A stretch of 64,000 nt of DNA from an uncultured Pelagibacteraceae bacterium (GCA_902595125.1 CACJOY010000002.1:62001-126000); one strand, 5' to 3'; positions 1-10,391 are shown, counted from the stretch's first letter. Numbers and translations: made by a program. The notes: generated from the sequence alone by a model not told the origin.

Positions 1-616
1 AATCAATTAAATTTTTTGGAGTTCTCATAGATGGTATTACAACAAGTTGAAAGTCTTTTTTTTTCAGTAAATCATTTAATATACAAAAAATATTTTCCAT
101 ATTTTTTAAAGAATATTCATAATACTTTGTTGGACCACCCAAAATTAATGAGCAAATCTTTCTTTGGTCTTTTTTAATAAATGAATTTAAATAATCTTTA
201 TTTCTTATAATTTCTTCATTTGTTAGATAGTGAATTGCACCTTTTGTATTAATTACATTTTTACCTTTAATAGAGTCATGTTCAGGCGCAACTATAAAAT
301 CAAAATGATTATAATTAACTTTTGGATCTTGTATATGAATATTAAATACTTTTTTTTTTGAAATACTTTTTTGATGAATTGAAGGAATTACACTTTTTCG
401 TCCACAAGAAATAATTATATCAAAATCATTTAAATGAATTTTTTTATAAACACTTTGTGAAATTGGAGTAAATTTTGGTGGAACCATTTTCCAAAAATTA
501 TTTGGTTCAACTGTATGGTGTGTAAAATCAATGTCTAAAGCTTTTGCTAGTCCCTCTACTTGACTTATCATGCCATGCATACCTTGAGTTAATAATACAC
601 CTTTTAATTTATTCAT
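1..616 (-). CDS. ELM1/DUF1022-family putative glycosyltransferase (3' part off the window)
   Basis: Partial gene. I translated it by hand: ATG at 616-614, then 205 open codons to the left edge. The visible N-terminal part contains a conserved-looking stretch, HIQDPKVNYNHFDFIVAPEH (about residues 89-108), followed by an N-T-K-G-A-I-H motif, which resembles the 'QDPR...FDLVV.P.HD...TRGA.H' block of DUF1022 proteins (mitochondrial fission protein ELM1 family, GT-B-like). The molecular function of bacterial members is poorly established; a role in cell-surface glycoconjugates is only a family-level guess. It is divergent from trxB with a 21-base gap, so the two starts share a tiny promoter region. 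Confidence 0.7.
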   Translation of the reverse strand, partial: MNKLKGVLLTQGMHGMISQVEGLAKALDIDFTHHTVEPNNFWKMVPPKFTPISQSVYKKIHLNDFDIIISCGRKSVIPSIHQKSISKKKVFNIHIQDPKVNYNHFDFIVAPEHDSIKGKNVINTKGAIHYLTNEEIIRNKDYLNSFIKKDQRKICSLILGGPTKYYEYSLKNMENIFCILNDLLKKKDFQLVVIPSMRTPKNLID

Positions 617-637
617 TAATTACTATATAGCTTTCAT

Positions 638-1585
638 ATGAGTCAAAATCCAACTAAACACACAAAAGTGTTAATAATTGGATCCGGTCCAGCCGGATAT
701 ACTGCAGCGGTTTATGCAGCGCGCGCAATGTTAAATCCAATTTTGGTTTATGGATCTGAGCCTGGGGGTCAATTAACAACAACTACTGATGTTGAAAATT
801 ATCCTGGGTTTGCTGATGTTATTCAGGGACCTTGGCTAATGGATCAAATGAAAGATCAAGCAAAAGCAGTTGGTACTGAGATGATAGAGGATCATATTGG
901 ATCGGTAAATCTAAAATCGACACCATTTGAGGCTGTTGGTGATAGTGGCCAAAAATATACTGCAGATAGTATTATTATTTCAACTGGTGCTCAAGCAAGG
1001 TGGTTAAACATAAAATCAGAACAAGAATTTAGAGGTTTTGGAGTATCGGCATGTGCTACATGTGATGGATTTTTCTTTAAAGAAAAAGAGGTAGCAGTTG
1101 TTGGTGGTGGTAATGCTGCTGTAGAGGAAGCAATGTTTCTTACAAAATTTGCTTCAAAAGTAAAATTAATCCATAGACGTGATAGTCTAAGGGCTGAAAA
1201 AATGCTTCAAAAAAAATTAATGGAAAATAAAAAAATTGAAATTATTTGGGACACTGTAATTGAAGACGTAATGGGTGACAAAGAACCTAAAAATGTAAAA
1301 GGTATTAAGGTTAAAAACGTAAAAACAAATAAAATTGAAGAAATTAAAGTTGATGGTTTATTTGTTGCGATTGGTCATGATCCAGCAACTTCTCTTTTCA
1401 AAGATCAATTAAAAATGGACAATGAAGGATATGTGATTACAAAACCAGATTCTACTGAAACTAATGTTCCTGGAGTTTACGCTGCAGGAGATGTAAAAGA
1501 CAAAACTTTTAGACAGGCTGTAACTGCTGCAGGTATGGGATGTATGGCTGCTCTTGAGGCCGAAAAATATCTTTCACACAAATAA
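638..1585 (+). CDS. trxB: Thioredoxin-disulfide reductase
   Basis: Cytosolic FAD enzyme that passes electrons from NADPH to thioredoxin. The 315-residue length is normal for the low-molecular-weight type. An FAD-binding GSGPAGYTAAVYAAR stretch lies near residue 15, the redox-active CATC-D motif near residue 139, an NADPH-binding GGGNAAVEEA near 156, and the second FAD motif AAGDVKDKTFRQAVTAAG near the C terminus. All key residues appear intact. The start is the ATG preceding SQNPTKHTKV, as expected for the family. The next gene begins one base after the stop codon, suggesting co-transcription. Confidence 0.97.
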   Translation: MSQNPTKHTKVLIIGSGPAGYTAAVYAARAMLNPILVYGSEPGGQLTTTTDVENYPGFADVIQGPWLMDQMKDQAKAVGTEMIEDHIGSVNLKSTPFEAVGDSGQKYTADSIIISTGAQARWLNIKSEQEFRGFGVSACATCDGFFFKEKEVAVVGGGNAAVEEAMFLTKFASKVKLIHRRDSLRAEKMLQKKLMENKKIEIIWDTVIEDVMGDKEPKNVKGIKVKNVKTNKIEEIKVDGLFVAIGHDPATSLFKDQLKMDNEGYVITKPDSTETNVPGVYAAGDVKDKTFRQAVTAAGMGCMAALEAEKYLSHK

Positions 1586-1586
1586 A

Positions 1587-2534
1587 GTGAAAAATAATTT
1601 ACATGTTTTTTTAGGAGCAACTGTAGCTGATGCTGCAGCTAGACCATTGCATTGGGTTTATAATCAAAAAAAACTTTTAAGTTATATTAAAGGAAAAAAA
1701 GATTTTACCTTCTTAAAAAAAAATAAAAGTCCATTTTACAATATAAAAACTGGAAAAGTTTCTGGATATAATGCAATCAGTCAAATTATGTTTAAAACAT
1801 TACTTAAAGATAACAGGAATATTGAGGAAAGGTTTAAAAAAAATATTACAAAAAATTTTGGTCCGGGAAGTATTTACTGGAAAAATTTAAATCTAAGAGC
1901 AAAATATAGAAAAGTTAAAGACTGGCGAGGAATAATTAAAGGACCTTGGATCCATCAAAATATCATTGAAACTGTAAAAAATATTAAATCTAAAAAAAAA
2001 TTAACTGGAGGTAAAAAAGTAAACGAGTCTGATGGTTATTGTGCTGCCCTTCCATATTTTTTGTATGGTTATAATTTAAAAAGTTTAAAAAAAATCATCT
2101 CTACAGTAACTGTTTCAAAAATAAGTCTTAAGTATGCTTTAGCAAAGTTTTATCTAATAGATTTAGCTTTAAAAGGTAGCAAAGACCCCCTAAATGAATT
2201 CATAAAAATATTTAAAAAAAATCCATATTTTAAAAGTGTTGTAAATGACATTCAAAAAGTGAAAAAATTAAAATCAAAGCCTCACTCAATAATAGTCAAA
2301 AAATTAGGAATGGCATGTAGCTATCCAGGAACTTTTAATAGTTCAATTCACTCAATAATTAATTCGACAAGTTATAAAGATGCAATTTTAAAAACTATTA
2401 AAGCTGGTGGATGTAACTGCTCAAGAGTCAATTTTATTGGAGCTTATTTTGCAGCTTTAAAAGGGGTAAACACTATACCAAAATCTTGGATAAAAAAAAC
2501 TGATCTAGCTAAAAAAATATTAGACCAAAAATAA
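1587..2534 (+). CDS. ADP-ribosylglycohydrolase-superfamily protein, J1-crystallin type
   Basis: The N terminus FLGATVADAAARPLHWVYN matches the 'ADAAA.PLHW.Y' signature of crystallin J1/SelJ-like members of the ADP-ribosylglycohydrolase superfamily, and near the C terminus GGCNCSR corresponds to the 'GG.NCHR' motif of that subgroup. Canonical hydrolases carry GGDTD metal ligands here; this protein does not, so ADP-ribose hydrolysis is uncertain. I prefer the GTG at 1587, which directly follows the trxB stop. The in-frame ATG at 1554 would give 11 extra residues encoded inside trxB. The protein is about 315 residues and very lysine rich. Its true substrate is unknown; linkage to trxB may be positional only. 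Confidence 0.72.
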   Translation: MKNNLHVFLGATVADAAARPLHWVYNQKKLLSYIKGKKDFTFLKKNKSPFYNIKTGKVSGYNAISQIMFKTLLKDNRNIEERFKKNITKNFGPGSIYWKNLNLRAKYRKVKDWRGIIKGPWIHQNIIETVKNIKSKKKLTGGKKVNESDGYCAALPYFLYGYNLKSLKKIISTVTVSKISLKYALAKFYLIDLALKGSKDPLNEFIKIFKKNPYFKSVVNDIQKVKKLKSKPHSIIVKKLGMACSYPGTFNSSIHSIINSTSYKDAILKTIKAGGCNCSRVNFIGAYFAALKGVNTIPKSWIKKTDLAKKILDQK

Positions 2535-2540
2535 AATTGT

Positions 2541-3728
2541 CTATTCTAAACTTTCACAAAAAGATTTGATTCTACCCATAGCTTTTTTTAAGTTATTCAT
2601 TGAAGTTGCATAGGAAATTCTAAAATATCCATTTAAGCCAAATGCCGATCCTTGAACAACAGCAACATTTGATTTTTCAAGCAGCTTTTGGACAAAATCA
2701 GTATCAGTTTTTAATTTTGTTTGTTTATTTAAAAGACCTTTACAACTTGGGAATACATAAAAAGCACCATTAGGAGTTAAGCAAGTAATCCCTTTTATAT
2801 TGTTTAAGCTTTTAACTACGAAATTTCTTCTTTGCCTAAATGCATTTGCTCTCTTTTTAATAAACCCTTGTTTCCCATTCAACGCCTCTACTGCAGCCGC
2901 TTGACTTATAGATGATGGATTTGAAGTAGATTGAGATTGAATTTTACGTATTGCTTTAATTATATCTCTTGGACCTGCCGCATACCCTATTCTCCATCCT
3001 GTCATTGCATATGATTTACTTACTCCATTTAAAGTAAGAGTTCTTTCCTTTAATTTCGAAAATTGTGCAATTGTGAAAAAATTGAAATTATCATATCGGA
3101 CATGTTCATAAATATCATCACTTAAAATATAAACTTTTTTGTTTCTTATTAAGACCTTTGCTAAATCTTGAATTTCTTTTTTTGTGTATCCTAAGCCTGT
3201 GGGATTTGAAGGAGAGTTAAGAATTAACCATTTTGTTTTTTTTGTAATAGCTTTTTTTAATTTTTTTGCTGTAAGTTTAAAACCTTCTTTCTCTGAACAC
3301 TTAATTATTTTTGGTTTTCCTCCAGCTAACAAAACCATGTCAGGATATGAAACCCAAAAAGGTGCTGGAATTATAACTTCATCACCTTTATTTAGTGTTG
3401 CCATAAAAGTATTATAAAGAACTTGCTTTCCCCCAGTGCCTACTGTTATTTGATCTTGAGAAAAGTTTAATTTATTTTCCCTTTTAAATTTTCTAATAAT
3501 CGCTTTTTTTAAAGCTAGTGTACCATCTACAGCTGTATATTTTGTGTCTCCTCTTCTTATGGCTTTTATAGCGGCATTTTTAATATTGTCAGGAGTATCA
3601 AAATCTGGCTCTCCAGCTCCCAGCCCAATTACATCTTTTCCAGCTGCTCTCAATTCCCTAGCTTTTTGAGTGACAACAATAGTAGGAGATGGTTTAATTT
3701 TTTTTAGATTTTCAGATATTATGCTCAT
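2541..3728 (-). CDS. aatA: Aspartate/aromatic aminotransferase, class I (PLP)
   Basis: Fold-type I PLP aminotransferase, about 395 residues, most like the Ib aspartate aminotransferases of alphaproteobacteria. GLGAGEPDFDTP near the N terminus, the substrate/PLP stretch NSPSNPTG, the PLP-lysine motif NGVSKSYAMTGWRIGYAAGP and the C-terminal arginine in FRISYATS are all visible. The longest open frame begins at 3782 inside uvrB, but the ATG at 3728 (protein starting MSIISENLKK) fits the family and leaves a 36-base divergent gap to uvrB. Expected reaction: aspartate plus 2-oxoglutarate to oxaloacetate plus glutamate; prephenate amination is possible for this subgroup. Confidence 0.92.
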   Translation of the reverse strand: MSIISENLKKIKPSPTIVVTQKARELRAAGKDVIGLGAGEPDFDTPDNIKNAAIKAIRRGDTKYTAVDGTLALKKAIIRKFKRENKLNFSQDQITVGTGGKQVLYNTFMATLNKGDEVIIPAPFWVSYPDMVLLAGGKPKIIKCSEKEGFKLTAKKLKKAITKKTKWLILNSPSNPTGLGYTKKEIQDLAKVLIRNKKVYILSDDIYEHVRYDNFNFFTIAQFSKLKERTLTLNGVSKSYAMTGWRIGYAAGPRDIIKAIRKIQSQSTSNPSSISQAAAVEALNGKQGFIKKRANAFRQRRNFVVKSLNNIKGITCLTPNGAFYVFPSCKGLLNKQTKLKTDTDFVQKLLEKSNVAVVQGSAFGLNGYFRISYATSMNNLKKAMGRIKSFCESLE

Positions 3729-3764
3729 TGAAATATAAATTAATTCTAATACGTTCTTTAATAT

Positions 3765-5939
3765 ATGGAAAATACTTATCAAGATTTAATTACAGATATC
3801 CAGAGTAAAAATCCTAAAATTAGTGGAAAATTAGAGGGTGGGAAAAAATTTAAAATTAAATCAGACTTTAAACCAGCGGGTGATCAGCCCGAGGCAATTA
3901 AGAAATTAGTAAAAGGAGCCAATAAGGACGAATTTAACCAAGTTTTACTAGGGGTAACCGGATCAGGAAAAACTTTTACAATGGCAAAAGTAATTGAAGC
4001 TACGAATAGACCTGCTTTAATTTTAGCCCCAAACAAAACGCTCGCAGCTCAACTTTATGGTGAAATGAAAACATTTTTTCCTGACAATGCAGTAGAATAC
4101 TTTGTTTCATATTACGATTATTACACTCCTGAAGCCTACGTGCCCAGATCAGATACTTATATTGAAAAAGAGGCTTCGATAAATGAGCAAATAGATAGAA
4201 TGAGACACTCAGCAACTAGATCATTGCTTGAAAGAGATGACGTTTTAATTGTTGCAAGTGTATCCTGTATATATGGCTTGGGATCTGCTGAGGCTTATAG
4301 CAAAATGACTCTAACTCTCCAAAAAAATTATGATTACAACAGAGAGCAAATAATTAAATCTTTAGTTGCTCTTCAATATAAAAGAAATGATCAAAACTTT
4401 TATAGAGGTACATTTAGAGCTAGAGGTGAATATTTAGAAATTTTTCCCTCACATTTAGAGGATAGAGCTTGGAGATTAAGTTTATTTGGAGATAAACTTG
4501 AAAAGATTGAGGAATTTGATCCACTAACAGGAGACCAAGTAAGAGAATTAAGTTTAATCAAAGTTTATGCCAATAGCCACTATATCACTCCAAAACCAAC
4601 AATTGAACAAGCAGTCATCAATATAAGAAAGGAATTAGAAATTACATTAAAAAAACATAAGGCAGAAAATAAATTACTAGAGGCACAAAGATTAGAAGAA
4701 AGAACTAAATTTGACCTTGAAATGATAGAAGCAACAGGTTCCTGTGCTGGAATCGAAAATTATTCAAGATTTTTATCTGGTAGAAAACCAGGAGAACCAC
4801 CTCCTACTCTTTTTGAATATTTTCCTGATAACACTTTGATTTTTGTAGATGAATGCCATGTAACAGTTCCTCAGCTTAATGGAATGTACAAAGGTGATAG
4901 ATCTAGAAAAAGTACTTTAGCTGAGTATGGTTTTAGACTTCCATCTTGTATGGATAATAGGCCATTAAAATTTGAAGAATGGGATTTGATGAGAACACAA
5001 ACTGTGTTTGTTTCAGCAACTCCCGGTCCATGGGAATTGAAGCAAACAAAAGGTAAATATATTGATCAAGTAATTAGACCCACAGGCTTGATAGATCCAC
5101 CAGTGGAAATTCGTCCTGCAAAAAATCAAGTTGATGATTTAATGCATGAATGCAAAAGAGTTATTGAAAACAATCATAGAGTACTAGTTACAACTTTAAC
5201 AAAAAAAATGGCTGAAGATTTGACTGAATATCTTCATGAAAATGGAATTAAAGTTAGATATCTTCATTCTGATATAGATACTTTAGAAAGAATAGAAATT
5301 ATGAGGGACTTAAGAATGGGAGTTTTTGATGTTCTTGTTGGAATAAACCTTTTAAGAGAGGGATTAGACATCCCAGAATGTGCATTAGTTGGAATTTTGG
5401 ATGCTGACAAAGAAGGTTTTTTAAGATCCGAAACATCTTTGATACAAACTATTGGAAGAGCGGCGAGAAATATTGATGGTAAAGTAATTTTATATGCTGA
5501 TAAAGAGACAAAAAGTATAAAAAAAGCCATAGCTGAAACTGATAGACGAAGAGGAATCCAGCTAACCTATAACAAGAAACATAAGATAGATGCAAAGTCA
5601 GTTAAAAAAGAAATTAGTGATATATTAGAAAGTGTTTATGAAAAAGATTATGTAAAAATAAGTGAAGGTTCAAATGTTGGGGGAAATCTTAAAAAACACT
5701 TAAAAGCTCTAGATAAAAAGATGAAGGAAGCAGCTTCAAACCTGGAATTTGAAGAGGCAGCTAAAATAAGAGATGAGATTAGAAAATTAGAAAGTACAGA
5801 ACTAGAGATCACATTGAATCCTAAAATAAGACAATATGATGTAAAAAATAAATTATACCCAAAAGGTAGATCGACAATGGGCATGCCAGGAACTAAGGTT
5901 ACTAAAAAAAGAGATAAAAAATGGAAGCACAAAGGATAA
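3765..5939 (+). CDS. uvrB: Excinuclease ABC subunit B
   Basis: Damage-verifying helicase-like subunit of nucleotide excision repair. At 724 residues it is slightly longer than E. coli UvrB, with extra residues at the N terminus. Walker A GVTGSGKT is near residue 63, the beta-hairpin tyrosine-rich stretch [17 protein letters not shown] near 118, the helicase DEC-H box ([10 protein letters not shown]) in the middle, motif [11 protein letters not shown], and a C-terminal UVR helix pair ([20 protein letters not shown]) that binds UvrC. uvrC lies 1.1 kb downstream in the same run of genes, separated by two folate-type genes, so both NER subunits may be co-transcribed. Confidence 0.98.
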   Translation: MENTYQDLITDIQSKNPKISGKLEGGKKFKIKSDFKPAGDQPEAIKKLVKGANKDEFNQVLLGVTGSGKTFTMAKVIEATNRPALILAPNKTLAAQLYGEMKTFFPDNAVEYFVSYYDYYTPEAYVPRSDTYIEKEASINEQIDRMRHSATRSLLERDDVLIVASVSCIYGLGSAEAYSKMTLTLQKNYDYNREQIIKSLVALQYKRNDQNFYRGTFRARGEYLEIFPSHLEDRAWRLSLFGDKLEKIEEFDPLTGDQVRELSLIKVYANSHYITPKPTIEQAVINIRKELEITLKKHKAENKLLEAQRLEERTKFDLEMIEATGSCAGIENYSRFLSGRKPGEPPPTLFEYFPDNTLIFVDECHVTVPQLNGMYKGDRSRKSTLAEYGFRLPSCMDNRPLKFEEWDLMRTQTVFVSATPGPWELKQTKGKYIDQVIRPTGLIDPPVEIRPAKNQVDDLMHECKRVIENNHRVLVTTLTKKMAEDLTEYLHENGIKVRYLHSDIDTLERIEIMRDLRMGVFDVLVGINLLREGLDIPECALVGILDADKEGFLRSETSLIQTIGRAARNIDGKVILYADKETKSIKKAIAETDRRRGIQLTYNKKHKIDAKSVKKEISDILESVYEKDYVKISEGSNVGGNLKKHLKALDKKMKEAASNLEFEEAAKIRDEIRKLESTELEITLNPKIRQYDVKNKLYPKGRSTMGMPGTKVTKKRDKKWKHKG

Positions 5940-6676
5940 TAATTACTGGGGGAGGAACAAGAATAGGCGCTGCAATAGCTGAAAAACTGTCTGGTCCTAA
6001 TGTTGAAATTGCAATCCATTACAATAAATCAAAATCAAAAGCAGAAAATTTAAAAAAAAAATTACAAGAATTTGGAACAAAAGTTCATTTAGTAAGAGGT
6101 GATCTTAATAAAGAGAAAGATGTTTACAGAATAATTAAATTCTCAAAATCAAAAATGAAATTTTTTGACTGTTTAATAAATAACGCCTCATTATTTGAAA
6201 ATGATAAATTAAAAAATTTTAGCTCTAAAAGCTGGGAAAATCACATTTCTACAAACCTTAAAGCTCCTGCTATTCTATCAAAAGAATTTTCAAAAAATAT
6301 CCGAGGCAAAAATAATAATATTATAAATATAATAGACCAGAGAGTATTTAAATTAACTCCATATTTTTTTTCTTATACATTGAGCAAAACCGGCCTATAT
6401 ACCCTAACTAAAACTAGTGCGATGAGCTTATCACCAAATATACGGGTTAACGGAATAGCTCCAGGACCAACAATCAAAAATAAAAGGCAGTCAGAAAAAC
6501 ACTTCAAAAGTCAATATATGGCTACACCACTTAAACAACAAGTTGATGTAAAAGAGATTTGTAATGCAGTTGACTTTTTTATTAAAAACAGTTCTATTAC
6601 TGGTCAAGTTTTAGCAATAGATAGTGGTCAAAGCTTAAATTGGCAAACACCAGACATTATAAAAGGTAAAGAATGA
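5921..6676 (+). CDS. Short-chain dehydrogenase, pteridine reductase (FolM/PTR1)-like
   Basis: Rossmann-fold NAD(P)H reductase of 251 residues. The nucleotide-binding motif reads TGGGTRIG, matching TGX3RXG, the arginine-containing variant typical of pteridine reductase 1 and FolM rather than the usual TGXXXGXG. NNAS follows near residue 88, and the catalytic YTLSK (Y-x3-K) near 153. It overlaps the uvrB end by 19 bases, and its stop overlaps the folB start (ATGA), so it sits directly before a pterin-pathway gene. I infer a dihydromonapterin or dihydrofolate reductase activity; a generic SDR with another substrate is the alternative. Confidence 0.82.
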   Translation: MEAQRIIITGGGTRIGAAIAEKLSGPNVEIAIHYNKSKSKAENLKKKLQEFGTKVHLVRGDLNKEKDVYRIIKFSKSKMKFFDCLINNASLFENDKLKNFSSKSWENHISTNLKAPAILSKEFSKNIRGKNNNIINIIDQRVFKLTPYFFSYTLSKTGLYTLTKTSAMSLSPNIRVNGIAPGPTIKNKRQSEKHFKSQYMATPLKQQVDVKEICNAVDFFIKNSSITGQVLAIDSGQSLNWQTPDIIKGKE

Positions 6677-7098
6677 AAAAAAGTAATCTTAAAATAGTTA
6701 AGATAAATAAATCAAAAAGCTTATTCAATTACGAAAAAAAAATCCTTATTAATGAGTTAGTTTTGGATTTAAAACTTGGTTATTACGATTTTGAAAAAGA
6801 AAAACCTCAAAGAATAAAATTTAGTCTTGAAATAGATTACCAAGATAAAAAACCAAGTAATGATAAAGATTTAAAATCTATAGTAAACTATGGAACAATT
6901 GTTAAGCTTATAACTAAACTTGTAAAAAAAAAGCATTATAACTTTTTAGAAACTTTAGCAGAGGCTGTTTTCGATGAATTATTTAAAGATAAAAGAATTG
7001 GTAAAATAATGCTTAAAATTGAGAAACTTGAAATTTTAAAAGACTGTTCATCAGTTGGTATTCAAATTACCAAAAAGCGAAGTCATGATAAGTTCTGA
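6673..7098 (+). CDS. folB: Dihydroneopterin aldolase family protein
   Basis: 141 residues; from about residue 25 the sequence follows the FolB fold: [20 protein letters not shown] (strand plus the Y/E-containing loop), then [16 protein letters not shown], the active-site-type glutamate region [15 protein letters not shown], and a late [15 protein letters not shown] strand. FolB converts 7,8-dihydroneopterin to 6-hydroxymethyl-dihydropterin plus glycolaldehyde in folate synthesis. The first 24 residues are basic and unlike the family, so translation might start later. It is coupled to the SDR upstream by a 4-base overlap and overlaps the uvrC start by 14 bases. Confidence 0.85.
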   Translation: MKKSNLKIVKINKSKSLFNYEKKILINELVLDLKLGYYDFEKEKPQRIKFSLEIDYQDKKPSNDKDLKSIVNYGTIVKLITKLVKKKHYNFLETLAEAVFDELFKDKRIGKIMLKIEKLEILKDCSSVGIQITKKRSHDKF

Positions 7099-8920
7099 AA
7101 TTGGTAGAGAAGTAATAAAAAAAGAACTTGCTCTAATTCCAAAACTACCTGGAGTATATAGAATGCTTAACGATAAAGGAGATATCCTTTATGTTGGTAA
7201 AGCAAAAAATCTACCTAATAGATTAAAAAGTTATGCATCAGAAAAAAATCATATTATCAGAACAGAAAGAATGTTGTCTCAAACAAGAAAGTTAGAAATA
7301 ACAACTACTTCTAATGAAAGTGAAGCTCTTCTTCTTGAAGCAAACTTAATCAAAAAATATAAACCAAAATTCAATATTCTTTTAAGAGATGATAAATCCT
7401 TTCCATTTATTTTCATTGGCAATAAAGATAAATGGTCTCAAATAAGAAGACATAGAGGGAAAAAAACTAAAGAAGGTTTCTATTTTGGTCCTTTTGCATC
7501 AGCTGGTTCAGCCAATTGGACTATCAAAATGATACAAAAAATTTTCCATTTAAGAGTTTGCGATGACAGTGTTTTTAAAAATAGAGAGCGCCCATGTATT
7601 TTATATCAAATTAAAAGGTGTTCCGGACCGTGTGTCGGATATGTGGAAAAAGATGAATATAGAAAAACAGTAGATGATGCAATTGAATTTGTTTCTGGTA
7701 AATCCAGAAAAATACAAAAAAGTCTTTCTGATCAAATGGAAAAAGCCAGTGAAGATTTGGACTTTGAAAAAGCATTAATATTAAGAGACAGAATAAAATC
7801 TCTTAATATTATTCAATCATCACAAAGAATAAATGAAGCAAATTTAATTGAGGCTGATGTAATTGCTGGTTACAAAGAATCTGGTAAAACTTGCATTCAG
7901 GTCTTTTTTTATCGATCAAAACAAAATTGGGGAAATCAGGCATTTTTTCCTAAACATGATCCAGATGAAAAATTAAGTGATATCATAAACTCTTTTGTCT
8001 CACAATTTTATGAAAATAAAAGTGTTCCCTCATCAATAATATTATCCGAAGAAATTAAAGAAAAAATTTTAATTGAGAAAACTCTTTCTAAAAAAGAGGA
8101 AAAACAAATTAATATTTCTGTTGCAAAAAAAGGCTCTAAACTAAAAGTAATAAACCAGGCAATAAAAAATGCAAAAGATAGTTTAAACAGAAAGCTTTAT
8201 GAAAGCCAGAACAACAGAGAGCTTTTTGATTCTGTTGTAAGTAAATTTAATCTTGAGACAAACATTAATTTGATAGAAGTCTACGATAACAGCCATAATC
8301 AAGGAACAAATAGTGTTGGAGCATTAATTGCTTATGGTGATGAAGGTTTTATAAAAAAAAGATACAGAAAATTTAATATTAAAATAAAAAAGAATGAACA
8401 AGATGATTATGGAATGATGCGAGAAGTTTTAAGCAGAAGATTTAAGAGGGCTATACAAGAAAAAGACAACTATCTATCTTTTCCTGATTTAGTTTTGGTG
8501 GACGGTGGGAAGGGTCAATACTCGGTTGCAAGAGAGACTCTAAATGAGTTAGGACTTCATGATTTGCCAATAGTTGCGATAGCAAAAGGGAAATACAGAA
8601 ATAGCGGAAATGAGACTTTTTTTCATAATGGAAAAGAGTTTAAATTTACTAAAAATGACCCCACACTTTTCTTTCTTCAAAGAATAAGGGATGAGTCTCA
8701 CCGATTTGCTATTAGCGCTCATAGAGCCATAAGAAAAAAAGGAATAAGTAAATCTTTACTAGATCAGATAGAAGGTATTGGCTCTATTCGAAAAAGAGCC
8801 CTATTAAACCATTTTGGTTCAGCTAGGGCGGTTGAGTCGGCTAGTTTGGATGAGATAAAATCTGTACAAGGTGTTGAGGTAAAAGTTGCAAAAAAGATAT
8901 ATAATTTCTTTCACGAATAA
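7085..8920 (+). CDS. uvrC: Excinuclease ABC subunit C
   Basis: Dual-incision nuclease of excision repair. Domains in order: GIY-YIG nuclease (PGVYRML...[14 protein letters not shown]) at the N terminus, a cysteine cluster ([13 protein letters not shown]...KRCSGPC), the UVR helices ([20 protein letters not shown]), the RNase H-like 5' nuclease core starting [20 protein letters not shown] with LVDGGKGQ, and C-terminal helix-hairpin-helix motifs ([18 protein letters not shown]). About 611 residues from the ATG at 7085; a longer in-frame start at 7055 would overlap folB by 44 bases, so I prefer 7085. The gene order uvrB-SDR-folB-uvrC is compact and colinear. Confidence 0.96.
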   Translation: MISSEIGREVIKKELALIPKLPGVYRMLNDKGDILYVGKAKNLPNRLKSYASEKNHIIRTERMLSQTRKLEITTTSNESEALLLEANLIKKYKPKFNILLRDDKSFPFIFIGNKDKWSQIRRHRGKKTKEGFYFGPFASAGSANWTIKMIQKIFHLRVCDDSVFKNRERPCILYQIKRCSGPCVGYVEKDEYRKTVDDAIEFVSGKSRKIQKSLSDQMEKASEDLDFEKALILRDRIKSLNIIQSSQRINEANLIEADVIAGYKESGKTCIQVFFYRSKQNWGNQAFFPKHDPDEKLSDIINSFVSQFYENKSVPSSIILSEEIKEKILIEKTLSKKEEKQINISVAKKGSKLKVINQAIKNAKDSLNRKLYESQNNRELFDSVVSKFNLETNINLIEVYDNSHNQGTNSVGALIAYGDEGFIKKRYRKFNIKIKKNEQDDYGMMREVLSRRFKRAIQEKDNYLSFPDLVLVDGGKGQYSVARETLNELGLHDLPIVAIAKGKYRNSGNETFFHNGKEFKFTKNDPTLFFLQRIRDESHRFAISAHRAIRKKGISKSLLDQIEGIGSIRKRALLNHFGSARAVESASLDEIKSVQGVEVKVAKKIYNFFHE

Positions 8921-8928
8921 AAATATAT

Positions 8929-9513
8929 ATGCTTAAAAAAATTCCAAATATATTAACAATAGGTCGAATTCTAATTGTTCCTTTCTTTGTTCTGGCTTTT
9001 TATTTACCAGGTTTTTATGGAGATTTAACCGCTTTGATATTATTTATTGTGGCCTCTTTCACAGACTTTTTAGATGGTATGCTGGCGAGATTACTTGGAG
9101 AAGAATCTAGATTAGGTGAACTTTTAGATCCAATTGCTGACAAAATAATAATTGCTACAGCGCTAATCTTATTAGTTATGGATGGTACTATTAAAAATTA
9201 TGAAGTAATTGCTGCAATAATAATTTTGACAAGAGAAATTTTAATTTCTGGACTTAGAGAATTTTTAGCAGAAGGAAAGATCAAATTACCAGTTTCGGGC
9301 CTTGCAAAATTAAAGACGGTTTTACAAATGGTTTCTATTGCTCTTTTACTATCAGGCGAGACTGGAAATAAAATAATTAATTTCCAAGATTATAATGCCC
9401 AAACAATAGGAATCATTCTTTTGTGGCTTTCAGCAGCTTTAACACTATTCACTGGTTATGATTATATGCGTAAAGGAATTGATCACGCAATTTCTGAAGA
9501 TAATAAAGATTAA
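8929..9513 (+). CDS. pgsA: CDP-diacylglycerol--glycerol-3-phosphate 3-phosphatidyltransferase
   Basis: Inner-membrane enzyme that makes phosphatidylglycerol phosphate. The full CDP-alcohol phosphatidyltransferase signature DG-x2-AR-x8-G-x3-D-x3-D is visible (DGMLAR...G-ELL-D-PIA-D, roughly residues 46-68). Several hydrophobic membrane segments flank it, and 194 residues is a normal length. The N terminus MLKKIPNILTIGRILIVPFF is typical of PgsA. It begins 8 bases after uvrC, a neighbour often found beside pgsA. Its stop codon shares the tetranucleotide at 9510-9513 with the stop of convergent ilvE. Confidence 0.95.
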   Translation: MLKKIPNILTIGRILIVPFFVLAFYLPGFYGDLTALILFIVASFTDFLDGMLARLLGEESRLGELLDPIADKIIIATALILLVMDGTIKNYEVIAAIIILTREILISGLREFLAEGKIKLPVSGLAKLKTVLQMVSIALLLSGETGNKIINFQDYNAQTIGIILLWLSAALTLFTGYDYMRKGIDHAISEDNKD

Positions 9514-10391
9514 GCAGCTTTCTTTTTTTTTACAAGAACTTGATAACTTTTATTTAAGTCAATTATCATTTCACAAACTTTATACTCATAATTAGCAATA
9601 CAAGAAACTGGAGTTACTTCAGCAGCTGTGCCAGTTAAAAAACAGCCAATAAAATTTTTTAATTCCTCAGGTTTTATTTTTCTTTCATTAACTTTAATAT
9701 TTTTGGATTTTGCAATTCCAATTACGGTTCGTCGAGTAATTCCATCTAAAAAAGAATCTGGAATTGGAGTGTGTAGCTCTCCATTTTTATCTTTAAAAAA
9801 AATATTTGCTCCCGTTGCCTCAGCAATATTTCCCTCATGGTCCAGCATGAGTGAGTCGGTATAACCTTGTTTTTCAGCCTCATGTTTTGAGAGTGTGCAA
9901 ATCATATAAAGACCTGAAGCTTTGGTATCCCAAGGAATTGTATTTGGCGCAGGTCTTCTCCAGTTAGAAATATTTAATTTTATGCCTTCAATTTTTAATT
10001 TAGGATCAAAATATGACCCCCATTCCCAGGTTGCTATTGCAACATGTATTTTTGTTTGTTGCGCTGAGATAGCCATCATCTCGCTTCCTCTCCAGGCAAC
10101 AGGTCTAACATATCCATTTTCAACTTTTTGTGTCGCAATTATTTTATTAGATGCTGCATTAATTTCTTCTTCACTATAAGGAATTTCAAATCCTAATCTT
10201 CTAGCAGAGTGAAATAATCTCTCAGTATGTTCTTCTAACTTGAAAATACTCCCGTCATATACTCTCTCACCTTCAAAAACACAACTTGCGTAATGTAAGC
10301 CATGGCTTAATACGTGAACTTTTACATCTGACCAGTCAACTAACTCGCCATTGTACCATATTTTTCCTGATCTTTTATCGTAAGGTATCAT
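9510..10391 (-). CDS. ilvE: Branched-chain amino acid aminotransferase
   Basis: Fold-type IV PLP enzyme catalysing the last step of valine, leucine and isoleucine synthesis (and the first of their breakdown). 293 residues. HGLHYASCVFEGERVYDG near residue 31 is the substrate/PLP region, the PLP lysine lies in PWDTKASGLYM near 154, and the class-IV signature E-ATGANIFF with the later DGITRRTVI is intact. The start ATG at 10391 gives the usual N terminus. It faces the petP-like regulator across a 73-base gap and ends in a 4-base overlap with pgsA. Confidence 0.96.
   Translation of the reverse strand: MIPYDKRSGKIWYNGELVDWSDVKVHVLSHGLHYASCVFEGERVYDGSIFKLEEHTERLFHSARRLGFEIPYSEEEINAASNKIIATQKVENGYVRPVAWRGSEMMAISAQQTKIHVAIATWEWGSYFDPKLKIEGIKLNISNWRRPAPNTIPWDTKASGLYMICTLSKHEAEKQGYTDSLMLDHEGNIAEATGANIFFKDKNGELHTPIPDSFLDGITRRTVIGIAKSKNIKVNERKIKPEELKNFIGCFLTGTAAEVTPVSCIANYEYKVCEMIIDLNKSYQVLVKKKKAA

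Noticed and set aside
3184-3417. 77-codon plus-strand frame inside the aspartate aminotransferase gene
   Set aside because: Antisense to a well-supported gene whose PLP-binding regions it covers; no independent signals.
5648-6019. 123-codon frame on the minus strand at the uvrB/SDR junction
   Set aside because: Antisense to two well-supported genes, Ser/Phe-rich translation with no motif; typical shadow of AT-rich coding DNA.
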